Assembly (NCBI GenBank): GCA_025766275.1
Contig: JAFKAC010000003.1
Location: 744,001 to 808,000, forward strand
DNA length: 64,000 bases
DNA from: Lactarius indigo
Lineage: Eukaryota; Basidiomycota; Agaricomycetes; Russulales; Russulaceae
Direction: 5' to 3'
This document shows, in pieces, positions 34,501-46,059 of the stretch. The translations under genes and the position numbers were made by a program. Under the pieces are notes generated by a model. That model was not told the DNA's origin, searched no databases, and saw only the letters and a program-made list of their open reading frames with translations. Position 1 is the first letter of the stretch, and each line of letters opens with the position of its first letter.

Positions 34501-36494
34501 ATTGCCAGTAACTCCAAGTCGTAAATGTCGTAATTTCGCTCTGCTTCTGAGAGCGTTGCGGAGTAGTACCCTATGGGGTGTCGCTTTCCGTCAGACTTTC
34601 TTTGTAATAGGACAGCTCCCACCGCGTATCCTGATGCGTCAACCTCCAATTCAAATGGGTCTTGAAGTACTGGATGTGTTAAAACCGGTTCTTTGGTCAC
34701 GAGGCTTTTAAGCGTGTTAAATGCCTTGTCTTCTTCATCTGTCCACCGCCATTCCTCGTCCTTTCGTGTTAATCTGGTGAGTGGTTTGGCGTGGTTGGCA
34801 AAGCTGCGAATGAACAGCCTGTAAAAGTTGCAAAAACCGAGGAAGGATTGAACATCTTTGACCTTTGTGGGCGTTGGCCAGTCTTTAATCCCTTGAACTT
34901 TTACGGGGTCCATGCGAGTTACCCCCCTTTCAAGGATTACCCCCAGGTAATCCATTCGCGGCTGGTGGAAGAGGCATTTTTCCAGCTTGAAGTACAAGTC
35001 ATGTTCCTCCGTGACGCAGAGGACATCGCGGACCACTGCGATGTGGGCTGCGAGGTCATGATCAAAGTGAGTGGCGATTCCAATGTCATCCATGTAGACA
35101 CGTATCGTGGTTCCGAGGCGCTCATGCTTCGTGATCGTGTCTCGGTATATGTGGTTCATCATGGCTTGGAAGGTCGCAGGGGAGTTGGTAAGACCGAAGA
35201 ACATGACCGTAGGCTCAAAAAGGCCAAATTTGGTCTTGAAGGCTGCCTTTTCTTGGTCGCCGTCGCGGATACATATGTTATTGTAGCCCCATCGAATATC
35301 GAGCTTGGTGTAGATATGGGCGTTGCTGAGGTCGAGAATGAGGTCTTGAATGAGCGGAAGAGGGTACTGGTTGCGAATTGTGTGCGAATTGATGACTCGG
35401 TAGTCCTGTACCGGGCGTAGTTTCCCGTCCTTCTTTTTAATGAAAAAGAAAGACGATGCGTACGGGGAGATGGAAGGGCGTAGGTAGCCCTGTTTCAATT
35501 TTTCTTCTAGGAACTCCTTGAGTTCGCCTTCTTCCTTTTGCGTCATTGGGTATATTTTGCAGTCTATGGTGGCCGGTGCGGACGGTTTGAAGTCTATGGC
35601 ATGATCCCACGGTCGAGCCGGGGGGAAGCGATGCGAGGCTTGCTCGCTGAATAGCTTGTTGAACGCGGCGTATTCGGAGGGAAGGACGATTGCTACTTGA
35701 TGTTGTTTTGCTTGTATGGCCAGCTCTGTCGAAGTAGTGGCCCTTGCGTACGTTTCTTCTTCTAGTTCTCGTACAATGTCTTCTTTCTCAGCTACTATCA
35801 GAGCTCGAGCAGTGGTCACCGAAAGCAGCATTTCTTTGGTGGCTAGCACCACTGGTTGCATGTCGGGGTGTATGGTTGCCGTAGCCCACTGGATAGTGGG
35901 CTCGAAGGCACTAAGCCATGGGTAACCGAGGACGATGTCTTCACTTCCGAGATCTGTGACCAGGAAGGTCATCCTCTTTACCTGTCCCCGTGTTTTCACT
36001 TCTAGGTTAACGTAATGAGTGATTAACCCAGCTTTGTTTTCCGTGTTATCTATGTTCCATATCTTGCGCGGTGTTTCTAGTGGGCATACCCGGATTCCTG
36101 CCCGTTTTGCCATACTCGGTCGGATAAAGTTGTTGGTCGCTCCAGAGTCGACCAACACATTGGTTTCAGTCGTTTGGTATTCCGTTCGGACAGTTACTGG
36201 AATTCGCAATGATCGATAGTGCGTTGTCACGATTACAGAATTACAATGTAAGGCCCTCACCCAGACTGACGGGTTCAGGCATCCCGAAAACCCTCTTTTC
36301 CCCACAAATCCTGGAGTATGAGGTCCTTTACTTCGTCCGTGCTGTTGGCTACCTGCGTAAGCCACTCCTTTGCTTGTTCTCCTGCCGTCTTTGCGGCGTT
36401 GATTTGCGGCACGGGCGTCGCACTGGGTGCTGGCGTTGCGTACCCTGGCAGCGATGGTTCGTATTGAGACGTGGGACCCGGGGATCCAGGCCAC
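31566..36494 (-). pseudogene. Gypsy F pol polyprotein with post-chromodomain extension
   Basis: Domains: protease (LVDSGATNNFIRPS, about 36130-36170), RT (KLDIRWGYNNICI; YMDD near 35080-35095), RNase H (LEVDASGYAVGA), integrase zinc region and core (MDFITKLPPSKGYDS; STAYHPRTDGQSE), and chromodomain (EVEAILDSWHFGRGRRLQYL then VKWKGYPDLENQW). About 430 further residues follow, their second half strongly shared with gypsy B (PMYRGRVRV, APEGFRANRRP, GSPHVYGKPFYAKPH, HEDLVVFEADKITDHAL, DESLTAEVTRFRAA). Two TGA codons break it (33978-33980 and 33138-33140). The rest is open, and LTR similarity is high, so the copy died recently. Confidence 0.87.
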
Positions 36495-38350
36495 TGAGAC
36501 AGCCAGGCGGTCTCAGTCATCCTGCTACTAGAGGGGGCGTTAAGCCGCTGCCTTTGGTTCCTTGGGTATGGACAATTTCGTGAGAGGTGCCCCGGGGCGT
36601 CACAGTTATAGCATAGGACGTTCCTTAAATCCCGTCGGGACCCTCCCCGACCCCTTCCTCTAGCTCCGGGTCCTCCTCGTGGGGGAAATGGTGGCGGTGT
36701 AGGCCAGTCGCAATGAGGTAGTTTATTGAAATCGATATCCTCGGACCCCGCTAGTCTTACTTTGGCACGGTCGGCCGACGTGTCCATGGCCCAGGGGTTT
36801 GTTTGGGGTAGATTTTGTGGGAGTGCCCATCCCACATTGCCGCTTTGCTTCTTCGGTTGTGTCGTCGTATTTTTGTACTCGTTGAGTCGTGCCTTGAGAT
36901 GAATGTAGTTCTTCTGTCGTTTGAGTACGGCCCTCTTCCAGTCGTCGAACGTAACTGGATCGTCAAATTGGAACGCGTTCTTGAACAACTCCTTGGGCAG
37001 GCCCGACGTGAAGAGGTCGATCGTTTGTGGTTCATTGAGGTGGTAGTGAGCCTTCCGTGCGAGTTGTTCAAAATCATTGACGTACTTGTCAATGTCCTCT
37101 CCCGTCATTTTAAAGCCCTTTCGTAGTATAGCCTGGGCTTGTTCTCGTTCTAGCGTGTTTTCAAAGCGTTGGCTGAAGCCGTCGGCAACGGCTTCCCATA
37201 GTGCTGGCGTATAGGGACTAATCCCTCGTTGTATCTGTCGATTGAGCCAGTTCAGGAAGGACAACACCCATTTGCTGACAGCTCCGCCTTTGATGTAGGA
37301 TAAGAACAGGAGGCATCTCCTGTAGTCATTTCGCATGATAGGGGCATCCAAGTTCATGCCCCAATAGACATGCCACTGCGTTAGGAATTGATCGATTTTA
37401 AGTCTGTCCCCATCAAAAATTGAAGGTGGCTCGCCGGTGAGTTTTTCATTATGGTGTCCTCCTCCTCCTCCGCCAGTGTCTCCTCCTCCACCGCCGCCTC
37501 CGCCACCTCCTCCAGGCGGCCCACTGGGCGGTCGTCGCAGTGGTTCAGTTCTTCGCAAGTCGAAAGGGACTCCTCCTCCCAGTGGCGGTGGTGGGTCTCC
37601 ACTGGGTCCGCCAATCCCCGGGGGTAGTTCCAAGGTGATGGGTCATCCTGACGGCGGGTCTCCTCGGTCGGATCCTATTGCTCGAAATATTGCAGCGTCG
37701 TCTGCCGTCATCCGTCTTCCGGTTTCTGGGTTGATGGGCATGAGTATTTCTCTTGCCTCCGCCCATATGGCGCGCGATTCTTCAAGCGCCACCTCTTCCA
37801 TTGCTTGAGTGATGGTGGCCATGATGGCTGGCGATCGAATATGAATGGGTTCTGGCTCTGTAATGTGGGCGGACTCAGCTCATTCGATGAGAAGATCTTG
37901 TATTGCTCCTCCGCTAGTTTCTGTTTGGTCGGGTTCTCGTCCCTCGCTTTCTTCTTGGCTTTGTTCTCCTTCTTCTTCTTCTTCTTGTTCGGATACTACT
38001 TCTCCAGTAGAGTGTTCTCTTACTTGCCCATCAATGGGGCCCCAGTCGGCTCTGCTGTTGAGTTCTCGCGCGTCGATATCGCAGCGATATCGAGGTCCTG
38101 CCGGTCGTATTACGTCCCACTGGGAGTCTATTGGATTCCACGTAACTTCTACCCAACACAAATGGTCGAAGTTGAACTCAACTGGGCGGAACCTGGTAGG
38201 TCCGTTGAATTCCACAAAATATCCGGTTTCTTCTTGTCTATCCCTCCAACTAGCAGCTTGCAGAAAGCGAGTGGGGACGTTTCGTTCTCCTCTTCTTGGG
38301 ATTGAATATGGACGGAAGCTCGTCCACTGATCTCTTGTTGTTACGGCCAC
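36275..38350 (-). pseudogene. Gypsy F Gag
   Basis: The frame starts MAVTTRDQWTSFRPYS. It has an N-terminal region (VEFNGPTRFRPVEF), a Glu-rich tract, a poly-Gly stretch (near 37480-37520), the Gag domain (FLTQWHVYWGMN ... LLFLSYIKGG ... FENTLEREQAQ), an Arg/Gly-rich stretch, and a CCHC knuckle CYNCDAPGHLSRNC at about 36575-36616. It ends KEGFRDA. Two TGA codons (37880-37882 and 37643-37645) interrupt it where Arg would fit. The C-terminal 220 bases overlap the pol frame in another register, so Pol was probably made by frameshifting. It shares domain order and wording with gypsy B Gag. Confidence 0.85.
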
Positions 38351-38369
38351 GATGGGATCTTGGTCTTAA

Positions 38370-38899
38370 TGTAACGCCGTCACGGCGTGAGCTCGACTTG
38401 AGCACGAAGTAGCGGTAACAACTTAGCGATATAACAGCCGTACTGGCTTGAAGACGCGGAGGTCCAAGCTTACGTCATGGTAAATATGCGGAGGTATACC
38501 AAGGGGGGGATCGTTCTGGGTCCCGAGCGGAGTCGGACAACTTGTCGGAAGCGGAGGCGAAGAGAAAGAAAAGAGATAACAAGTGACGATTCAAGAAGAC
38601 CAAGATGGCGTATCTTGGTCTTCACAAGACAGTTTAAATACACAAACCAGCAGGCTTAGAAGCGCTGCTATGAGTCACAGTAAGTAGCGTCCGACGTATC
38701 GCGTAAGTATCTCAAACCCTAGTACTACTAGTACTAGTATCGGTGGCGTCCGTACTCAGTCAGCAATCTGTACCGTATCTCCTATCGTGCTACCGTATCA
38801 CCGTGCTATCGTAGGTAAGTCTGTCACTAATATACCTTACCGCCGTAGTGACAACTGGTACAGTAAGGGTACTTAGTCAAACAGAGTCAAAACATGACA
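38370..38899 (-). repeat. 5' LTR of gypsy F
   Basis: A 530-bp partner of 31005-31534 with the same features. Leader sequence (minus strand TTAAGACCAAGATCCCATCG) follows directly and is the candidate primer-binding region; its tRNA was not identified. Confidence 0.95.
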
Positions 38900-39430
38900 A
38901 GTATCAAGCGAAGACCTCTGTTGTCTTATTGCTATGAAATACGAATGATAAAAGTGTGGCACAAGGTGCAGCACTACTCTGTAATGTAGGACTCCTCGTC
39001 CGAAGTGTCTAGCACTTCTCTACACTTGATCTTGCTAGTGCACAGAGTATAACAGGTGTAACGCGTTGATATAGTTCAACTGCAAAGACTCCGAAGTGTC
39101 CTGGTTAGGGACTGAGGTAGGGGATGCACAAGAAGAGAGGGATAAGGCGAGGTCACACCAAAGTACGGAGGCAAGGTTGCTAGATTGCAAACGAAGCCAA
39201 GTCTGGCTTCCTACGGTCTATGGTACAGGTTTATATAGGACAGGGTTCCAAACAACATGAACACAAGTCCACACAATATCAAAGAGACTAAACGGAGTAA
39301 CCAGAAGTTCGGATCAAAGAAACAGCGCCACTAGTAACAGTAGCTCCTTTGGTAACAAGGTATAGTACAGAAGGGGAAAGGCAGGGTGGAGACATACTGT
39401 GACTTAGGTCCGAAGCGTCGGATCATAACA

Positions 39431-40750
39431 GTTAGTGGCACCTGGTTTGTGGACGAGTTTGAGATTGTATTCCCCAAGCAAGGGGATGTAGTGGGCAACA
39501 CGTCGGTTGATCTTGTGGGGCTGTTTGTAGTACTGGAGGTTCGTGTGATCGGTATAGATAATGACAGGGTGTGGGGAGCCGAGGAGGAAGTGTCGCCACT
39601 CCTTAAGGGCAGTGATAACTGCAAGGAGTTCTCGGTCATGGATATCGTAGTTGCGCTCTGCCTCATTGAATGTTTTGGAGTGATAGGCGACTGGGCGGAG
39701 TTTATGGTTGGCATCTCGCTGGTATAGGATGCCACCAGTGGCGAAGGCAGAAGCATCAACTTCAACCTCAAAGGGAGCGCTCAGGTCAGGTTGCCAGAGA
39801 ACTGGAGTGCTGGTGAGGATGGTAACAAGTTTATTGATGGCGGCCGTGCATTCAGGTGTCCAGATAAAGGGGCAGTCCTTTTTTAGGAGATTAGTAAGTG
39901 GGCGAGCAATGGTGGCGAAGCCTGGAATGAAGGGTCACTGGTATCCAAAGACACCTAAGGTACTGCGTACTTGTTTAACTGTTTTAAGGGTGCGAGGCCA
40001 GTCTCTGAGTCCAGCAAGTTTTGTAGGGTCAGCTTCGATTTTGTCGCCTTCAAGGATGAGCCCCAGATACTCCACTCGTCGTGCTTCAAAGGTGCATTTT
40101 TCTGGTTTGAGGAAGAGACTCTCGCGTTCCAAGATGTCAAGTACTTCATGAACAATGGCACGGTGGAGGGGGAGGTCGTCTGGGGTAGCAATAAGAATGT
40201 TGTCCATGTAATCGAAGACATAGCAGTGGCTTTCTGCCTTTAACTGGGTACGCAGGATGGTGTCCATCATGGCTTGGAAGGTCGAGGGTGAATTGGTTAG
40301 CCCAAAAAACATAACGCGCAGTTCGAACAGTCCTTCCTCTGTTTTAAAGGCTGCTTTCCATTCGTCACCTTCCTTAATTCGCACATTATTATACCCCCAT
40401 CTGATGTCGAATTTGGTGTAGAGGTGGCTGCCTCTGAGGCCCTCCATGAGGGTTTTAATGAGGGGGAGAGGGTACGTGTTGCGAATGGTGTGTTGGTTTA
40501 GGCATCGATAGTCTTGGACTGGTTGCAGTTTTCCGTCCTTTTTCTTAATAAAGAAAAAGGGGCTGGCATAGGGGGAGTGTGATGGGCGGATGTACTGCTT
40601 TGCCAGATGTTCATCTAAGAATTTTCATAGTGCCCCACGTTCATCCTTAGTCAGGGGATACACCTTACAGTCAAGGGTGGCAGGCGCGTCCGGGGCGAGC
40701 TCGATTGCATGATCCCAGTCACGTGATGCAGCCAATGATCCGGCATGACT
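39431..40750 (-). pseudogene. Gypsy D pol, RT and RNase H part
   Basis: RT segments HTIRNTYPLPLIKTLMEG, KFDIRWGYNNVRIKEGDEW and DYMDNILIAT are followed by the connection domain and RNase H (VEVDASAFATGG ... RNYDIHDRELLAVITAL). At least two TGA codons replace expected Arg (39935-39937 in GYQ-PFIP, and near 40627 in GAL-KFLDE). The second Asp of the RT YXDD box is Asn. The segment is bounded left by the GTTAG duplication of E and right by the KDZ terminal repeat. Confidence 0.87.
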
Positions 40751-40764
40751 TCCATAACTGATGG

Positions 40765-40877
40765 GCCAACCGACGGTGAGAGTCTTTCATATGTCATGGG
40801 CCAGCCGACGTCGGCCGACGGCAAAGAATCTCCCAAGACTCATGGGTCAACCGACGTCGGCTCGGACGGACAAAATG
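40765..40877 (+). repeat. Left terminal inverted repeat of the KDZ transposon
   Basis: It pairs with 63888-64000 with scattered mismatches and small gaps. It contains three copies of a C/A-TGGGYCARCCGACG motif, two of which extend into the perfect palindrome CCGACGTCGG. A TATA-like GTATAAATACC follows at 40877-40887. Confidence 0.88.
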
Positions 40878-40986
40878 TATAAATACCTCCGAGTGAGATG
40901 ACCGAACGCAAACCAAGGGTGTATTGTCAGGAGAATCACATTAGACACTTTCAAAGATATGGGATATATGGCATCAAGGACCATCA

Positions 40987-41833
40987 TTCTCGGACAGATG
41001 ATCGTGATTATTGTCCGAGAGTATATCTCGGACGGACAGCTAAGAAGTATGTCCGAGAACATATCTCGGACGGATGGCTAATATCATCGTCTGAGAACAT
41101 ATCTCGGACGGACGGCTAAGATCTACGTCCGAGATAGTATCTCGGATGGATGCTTAAGATCTACGTCCGAGATAGTATCTCGGACGGACGGCTAAGATCT
41201 ACGTCCGAGATAGTATCTCGGACGGATGGCTAAGATCTACGTCCGAGATACTATCTCGGACGGATGCTTAAGATCTACGTCCGAGATACTATCTCGGACG
41301 GATGGCTAATATCTACGTCCGAGATACTATCTCGGACGGATGCTTAAGATCTACGTCCGAGATACTATCTCGGACGGACGGTTAAGATCTACGTCCGAGA
41401 TACTATCTCGGACAGATGGCTAAGATCTACGTCCGAGATACTATCTCGGACGGACGGTTAAGATCTACGTCCGAGAACGTATCTCGGACGGATGGCTAAG
41501 ATCTACGTCCGAGAATGTATCTCGGACGGATGCTTAAGATCTACGTCCGAGAACATATCTCGGATGGTTGGTGAAGAACCACGTCCAACAATATATCTCA
41601 GACAGATGATTGAGAACTTCGTCCGAGGTATACTCTTGGACAGATAATCAAGGATATTGTCCAAGATATATTCTTGGACAGATGATCAAGAGCATTGTCT
41701 GAGATGTATTCTTGGACAGATGATCATGAACATTGTCCAAGAATATATCTCGGACAGATGCTTAGGCACATTGTCCGAGAATGTATCTCGGACAGATGAT
41801 CAAGAACATTGTCCGAGAATATATCTTGGACAC
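40987..41833. repeat. Left subterminal array, about 22 units of 38 bp
   Basis: The typical unit is ATCTCGGACGG-ATGGCTAAGATCT-ACGTCCGAGAT-ACT. In many units, adjacent copies form a perfect palindrome with 10-bp arms GTCCGAGATA and TATCTCGGAC around one base. Units near 41570-41833 are more degenerate. It lies directly inside the left terminal repeat and has no coding potential. Its position and symmetry suggest multiple transposase-binding sites; this is inference. Confidence 0.92.
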
Positions 41834-41879
41834 ATTATTGTGTATACAGATCAATGATAGGTCTTGATCATGCCCACCG

Positions 41880-42178
41880 ACAATATATCTCAGGCAGATA
41901 ACTGCGAACACCCTTCATGATGTGATCTCAAACAGATTACTGTGTCTTCTTTGACAGTATATGTCAGACAGGTGATAATTAGCACCTTCAAAAAGTATAT
42001 CTTCGAGAGCTCATATCAGTAGCCACCAATTACCAGGAAGCCCCTTGTAAGAATACATCTTATACTGATAACCCAAATTACTTCTGGACACCATCTCTTG
42101 GAAATGTTACACAAATGATATATTCTTCGATGCTGTTCAATGTCATCTGCCCAAGATATGGGCCCACAGTAATCTGAT
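41880..42178. other. Sequence between left array and transposase gene
   Basis: About 300 bases with degenerate remnants of the array at the left (CAATATATCTCAGGCAGATA) and nothing else recognised. It should hold the transposase 3' untranslated region and polyadenylation signals. Confidence 0.4.
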
Positions 42179-45100
42179 TTATTGATCCTCCAATCTATTA
42201 TGAGCAGATGTTATTGGAGTGAGTGCCTTGACTGAACTCCTACACATCTCCTCCCATCTGTGCACCTGGTATGATGCATATGCACTGTGCCCATCCAACC
42301 TCCCCTTTGTTGCCACATCCATCCATGTCTTCCAACACTCTGCCTTTGCATGGAAGTAAGCTGGAACCCACAATGCTTCATTTCTGATGCTCTTATCTTC
42401 CTCCTTCCATCGTTCAAGCTGTGACTTTGCTCGCAGCCAATGCACACGGTTAACTATTCATTCAATCAGCATGGGTCATGGGCATGCATAAAAGTAGTCA
42501 CTCACATTCATCAAACCATGCACCACCTCTCTTTTCAGAAGTACCAAAGCTCCAGAGCCATGGAAGCTGTGTGTTCCGCTGCCCCACTACTCCAGCACCA
42601 AGGATGGCTGTATGAACATGGAGATCTGTTGCCTGGAGTAATGGTAGTTCTTGTAAATCTTTGGATATTTGCTGCACCTTGATGTATGCATCTCTTGCCA
42701 TGCTATATGTCCGAGCATGCTCATGGACTGTGTTATCAACGCTCTGGACTGCAGTCCAGGCACGAGTCTTCGTTTTCTGTGTTCGCGCACCTCGGACCTG
42801 GGTCCGGAACAGTGCCGATTTGAAGCCCAATGCCAGGCGAATCCTGTGGATCGAATCATTTGCCTGGGCATAGCGCAACTTAGCCTCCTTAAGTGCAAGA
42901 GATTTGACACCATGAGTGATACACCATTCTGCTCCAAGTGTTGATGGGAGTAAAATCGGAATGTCCTCTGCATTGGTACCCTCCGATCCAGAGATGTCCG
43001 ATATCTGAGTCTTGGATCTTGGAACTGTGGAATCCTCCATATCATCCACATGGTCATACTCTCCATAGTCACCCAGTGATGGGATGGGTGCATCCAGTGG
43101 TTGATGGTGGAGCAGAAAGGCATCTGCCTGGTGTGAAAACATGTCAATCAGCTTCTGCAGGTGGATCCGCTTGTTCTCAATTGTCTGAAACTCTTCAATT
43201 GTGTGTGAGCCATGGGTCCGGAGCTGATATCTGATGGCCAATCTAAGCAAGCCATCAGGTGTACAATTCCGGTGATGTTAACACTGATGGCCAACTGACT
43301 GCATTTCCTGAATCTTCAGGCCACATGAAATCCATGATGTCCCACCACGAATGGAATGGTTCCCATCCTCATCTGCCATCAGTTGCTGTTGAATCATGGC
43401 ACGAGAAGGTGCTTAAATCCAGCATTAGTTCGGAGGAGGCTATCCATGATTGGTGTCCGAACCTTTCTGCTTCACTGTGTCATATATGTCCATGCTAGAA
43501 GGGTCCACACCTCTCCGTGTCTGTGCGGCCATGTCCTCCTCTAGCCATTGCTTGGTCTTGTCCTTAAAATGTTCACTAAGAGATTCAAATGCCTTGCTGC
43601 TTGCATCTAGGCCATGCTCCGAGCGCTTCCACCGCTTGAGAAGTGATGGAACTGTCATATTCAAGTGATGTTAACTCTGTATGCCATTATGTATAATCCG
43701 GCCATACCGATCCGGACCAGCTTCTTCCAGTTGGAGTGGTTCATGTGGGCATCTAGGACCTCTTGCCTATGAGCCAGGGACATCCCTCGTGTGCTCCGTG
43801 ATATGTTATTCAGTGGGGCCCATAAGGTCTCTATGATCTCTCCATCAACCTGCTTTGCACCAGGAATGTAGCTCGGAGAGAATCGTGGTAAGCAAGAATC
43901 TTGGTGGCCATGTATGTGGAACAGTCCGATACCCATCCGGATGTCCAAGGCCTCGGAGCTGGGTAGTGACAATCCTGGACTGTTCCTTACTCGCTCCTGG
44001 AAGTGCACTCTGTATTGGCACATGATGTCATACATCACCAGTGCAACTGGCATGTCTTCCATGTTGTAAGAAAGAGCTTTGCAGATGCTGTAGTCCATAT
44101 TTATTTGCCTGGTGATCATTGTAAATCAGTTGCAGACTGAGACTTTTAGTGAATGGGGCATGCCTCTCTCCCTTCTGGAAGTCTACCACAGAAGTCGGAA
44201 CAAAGAATCCATGGCAGCAAGCTGTTGCACCAATCCCTGTGACATCAAGATGTGCCCTACTTGAATTTGCCTGTTCAATGGCTTTGTATGTGTTACATGT
44301 GCTTGGCTATTGGGCCATCAGCCAAACCAAACCTGGTAGGGAGGCACAACATACCTGGACAATTTCATGGCCACTTTTAAGATGAGCCTTGTACAGTTCT
44401 GGATTCGCCATGAAGGCCATTCCAGCAGACAGTGCAACATCCTTCTCTCCAGACCTGTGCCTCATGTGCTCTGCAGAGAAATTTCCATCCATAATGAATG
44501 TTCGGATCAATTCATTCCTATAGGGGGTCAATGACATGAAAACAGTGTCCGAAGATTCCACATATGGTTCATATCTGGCCTTCCAATCTCTTGGGAGGTT
44601 GACTCCTGGCTGTGGACATGCTGGGCAGAAAACTGCCATGGAGCCATCCGGAGACATTTCCTCCAACTGGTGTCCGAGTCCCTGCTCCATTCTGGACCTG
44701 AGGTCTTGCCATTGGCGTGATGTCCTCAATAGTTGTCTATACAAATTCTGCAACAATTCATTATCAACTGTGGGTGATGTGGAAGAAGAGGAACGGACCG
44801 GAACAAGTCCTGGGAACATTCTACTGGTCTGGCTTTGCAACTTGGAATAGTACTGTTGGGCTGTGGTCTTGCACTCCAAGTTGTCATTCAGAAAGTCATC
44901 AAGAACTGAGAATGTGAACAGAGTCCTGACTTGCTTGAAGGTAGCAGGAAATAGACCACTCTGGAGCAGCTGTTCATCTTGGTTATCCGATTCAGAGCAG
45001 ACACAGAACACTGTCTCCATTTCAAAGATACCACTCCTGTCCACAATTGTTAGAATCTGATTTCCTGAAAGCTCTCTGGGTGCCTGATCCATGGACATGT

Positions 45101-46049
45101 GCTTGTCACTTGAATCCGGAAAGATGTCCGAATTGTCAAATAGTGCATCTGAAATGATTGGAGTAGTTGATACACCACAAGGCTTCGGGGTATCCTGGGG
45201 TGTGGCTGAGTGGTCTGAAAGTTGGAGAGATTCTAGTTCCTCTTGAACGGAGTGCAGCGAAGATGACAACCCAGGTCCGGTGTGTTTATTTCTCTTGCCA
45301 TGGGGTCCCTGTGTTGCTCTGATTCCCTAGATGAGCATGAGCACAGGTACACATGAGACAATGCAATGGTATTATACTTCAACAGTCAATGGACATGGTG
45401 CACCAGCATGCCCAAGGAACAGCACAAATCCCAGTGAGTGCAGTGAAACCGGAGTATAGTGTGTTGCAGTCCATAGAAGTGGCCGATGAAATGGTGAATG
45501 CCTGTGAGACTTGACACAGCAGGATTGACAAAACAGTGGTGCTCCGACACAGTCAGGGCACTTGACCTCTCCATGGCCATGGCATATAGAGCATGTGGAG
45601 GAAGAAGGCCGACTCTCCATGGCCAAAAGTATATGGAGATATCTGCTCCGGAGTTGAAGCCATTGCTCCATGACAGTCTACATCATATTAGCATCCTTCA
45701 CCCCATGTAGTGGATATCTGGTACATACAGGTGCCTGTGGTTGAGACTGCTTGGTCTTATCATTTGGAAGCTCATCCATTTGCTCATCTATCCATTGCTC
45801 GGCTTGTGTATCTTTGAAGGAGGCTGAGGCCATTTGAGATCCCTCTGCTGTGGCTGGATCTAATGCTTTGTCCTTCTTTCCCTTCTTTGAGTTGGAAGAC
45901 TCTCCAGCCTTTGCCTTGGTTGGGAGGAGAATGGGGACAGACTTCTGCGTGGTCCGAATGCCCCTCTTGGTCCGTCTGTGATGAATGATAACTTCTTCAA
46001 TACCGTCCTCAGCTGGTAGAAGAGATTCAGCTGCACGTCTCCGAGGCAT
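42179..46049 (-). CDS. KDZ transposase with CxC2 cysteine cluster, intron-containing
   Basis: The start Met is at 46049 (MPRRRAAESLLPAEDG), followed by a basic/Ser-rich N-terminus. Introns near 45728-45678 and 45377-45327 (both 51 bp, GT-AG) flank the CxC2-type cluster CSICHGHGEVKCPDCVGAPLF with CQSCCVKSHRHSPFHR. A second conserved block is FCVCSESDNQDEQLLQSGLF. The catalytic region includes FIMDGNFSAEHM, AHLDVTGIGATACCHGFF, VVDFQKGE, MYDIMCQY, GIGLFHIHGHQDSCLPRF and SYIPGAKQVDGEIIETLW. The C-terminal part ends with QLPWLWSFGTSE, RVHWLRAKSQLERW and NEALWVPAYFHAKAE. These are the hallmarks of the Kyakuja-Dileera-Zisupton transposases that are expanded in agaricomycetes. More short introns are needed between about 44310 and 43300; exact borders there were not fixed. 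No premature stop was seen inside the likely exons, so it may be active. Confidence 0.9.
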
Positions 46050-46059
46050 CTCTGGTGAT

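Larger units (their letters stand above)
31005..38899 (-). mobile_element. Ty3/gypsy chromovirus F, complete, TSD AGTAT
   Basis: A minus-strand element of 7895 bp: 3' LTR 31005-31534 and 5' LTR 38370-38899, both 530 bp, with AGTAT at 31000-31004 and 38900-38904. I count six differences between the LTRs, all transitions and most at CpG-derived sites. The polypurine tract is at about 31535-31546 (minus strand AAAGGGGGGTGA). It is inserted in the 5' LTR of element E and is therefore younger than E. Confidence 0.96.
23582..39430 (-). mobile_element. Ty3/gypsy chromovirus E, complete, TSD GTTAG, carrying nested F
   Basis: Minus-strand element: 3' LTR 23582-24160, internal region 24161-30951, 5' LTR 30952-31004 plus 38905-39430 (579 bp, same length as the 3' LTR). 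GTTAG is present at 23577-23581 and 39431-39435. I see about five differences between the LTRs, so it is fairly young. Removing it restores the pol frame of D. Element F sits inside its 5' LTR. Confidence 0.95.
30952..39430 (-). repeat. 5' LTR of gypsy E, split by F (30952-31004 and 38905-39430)
   Basis: The two pieces join at the AGTAT duplication of element F into a 579-bp LTR matching 23582-24160. The bulk of this interval is element F and is not LTR. Confidence 0.93.
21559..40750 (-). mobile_element. Ty3/gypsy element D, split by E and cut by the KDZ transposon
   Basis: A minus-strand element. Its left part (21559-23581) holds the 3' LTR, integrase and chromodomain. Its right part (39431 to about 40750) holds RNase H and RT. 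The two parts join in frame (HKPGAT then NRADALSRRPD) once element E and one copy of GTTAG are removed. On the right, the RT N-terminal region (SLAASRDWDHAIEL) runs into the KDZ terminus at about 40760, so protease, gag and 5' LTR are expected beyond the window. Confidence 0.9.

Noticed and set aside
40987..41833. Regularly spaced palindromic repeats that superficially resemble a CRISPR array
   Set aside because: The spacers are themselves repeated, not unique, there are no cas genes, and the context is a eukaryotic transposon end.
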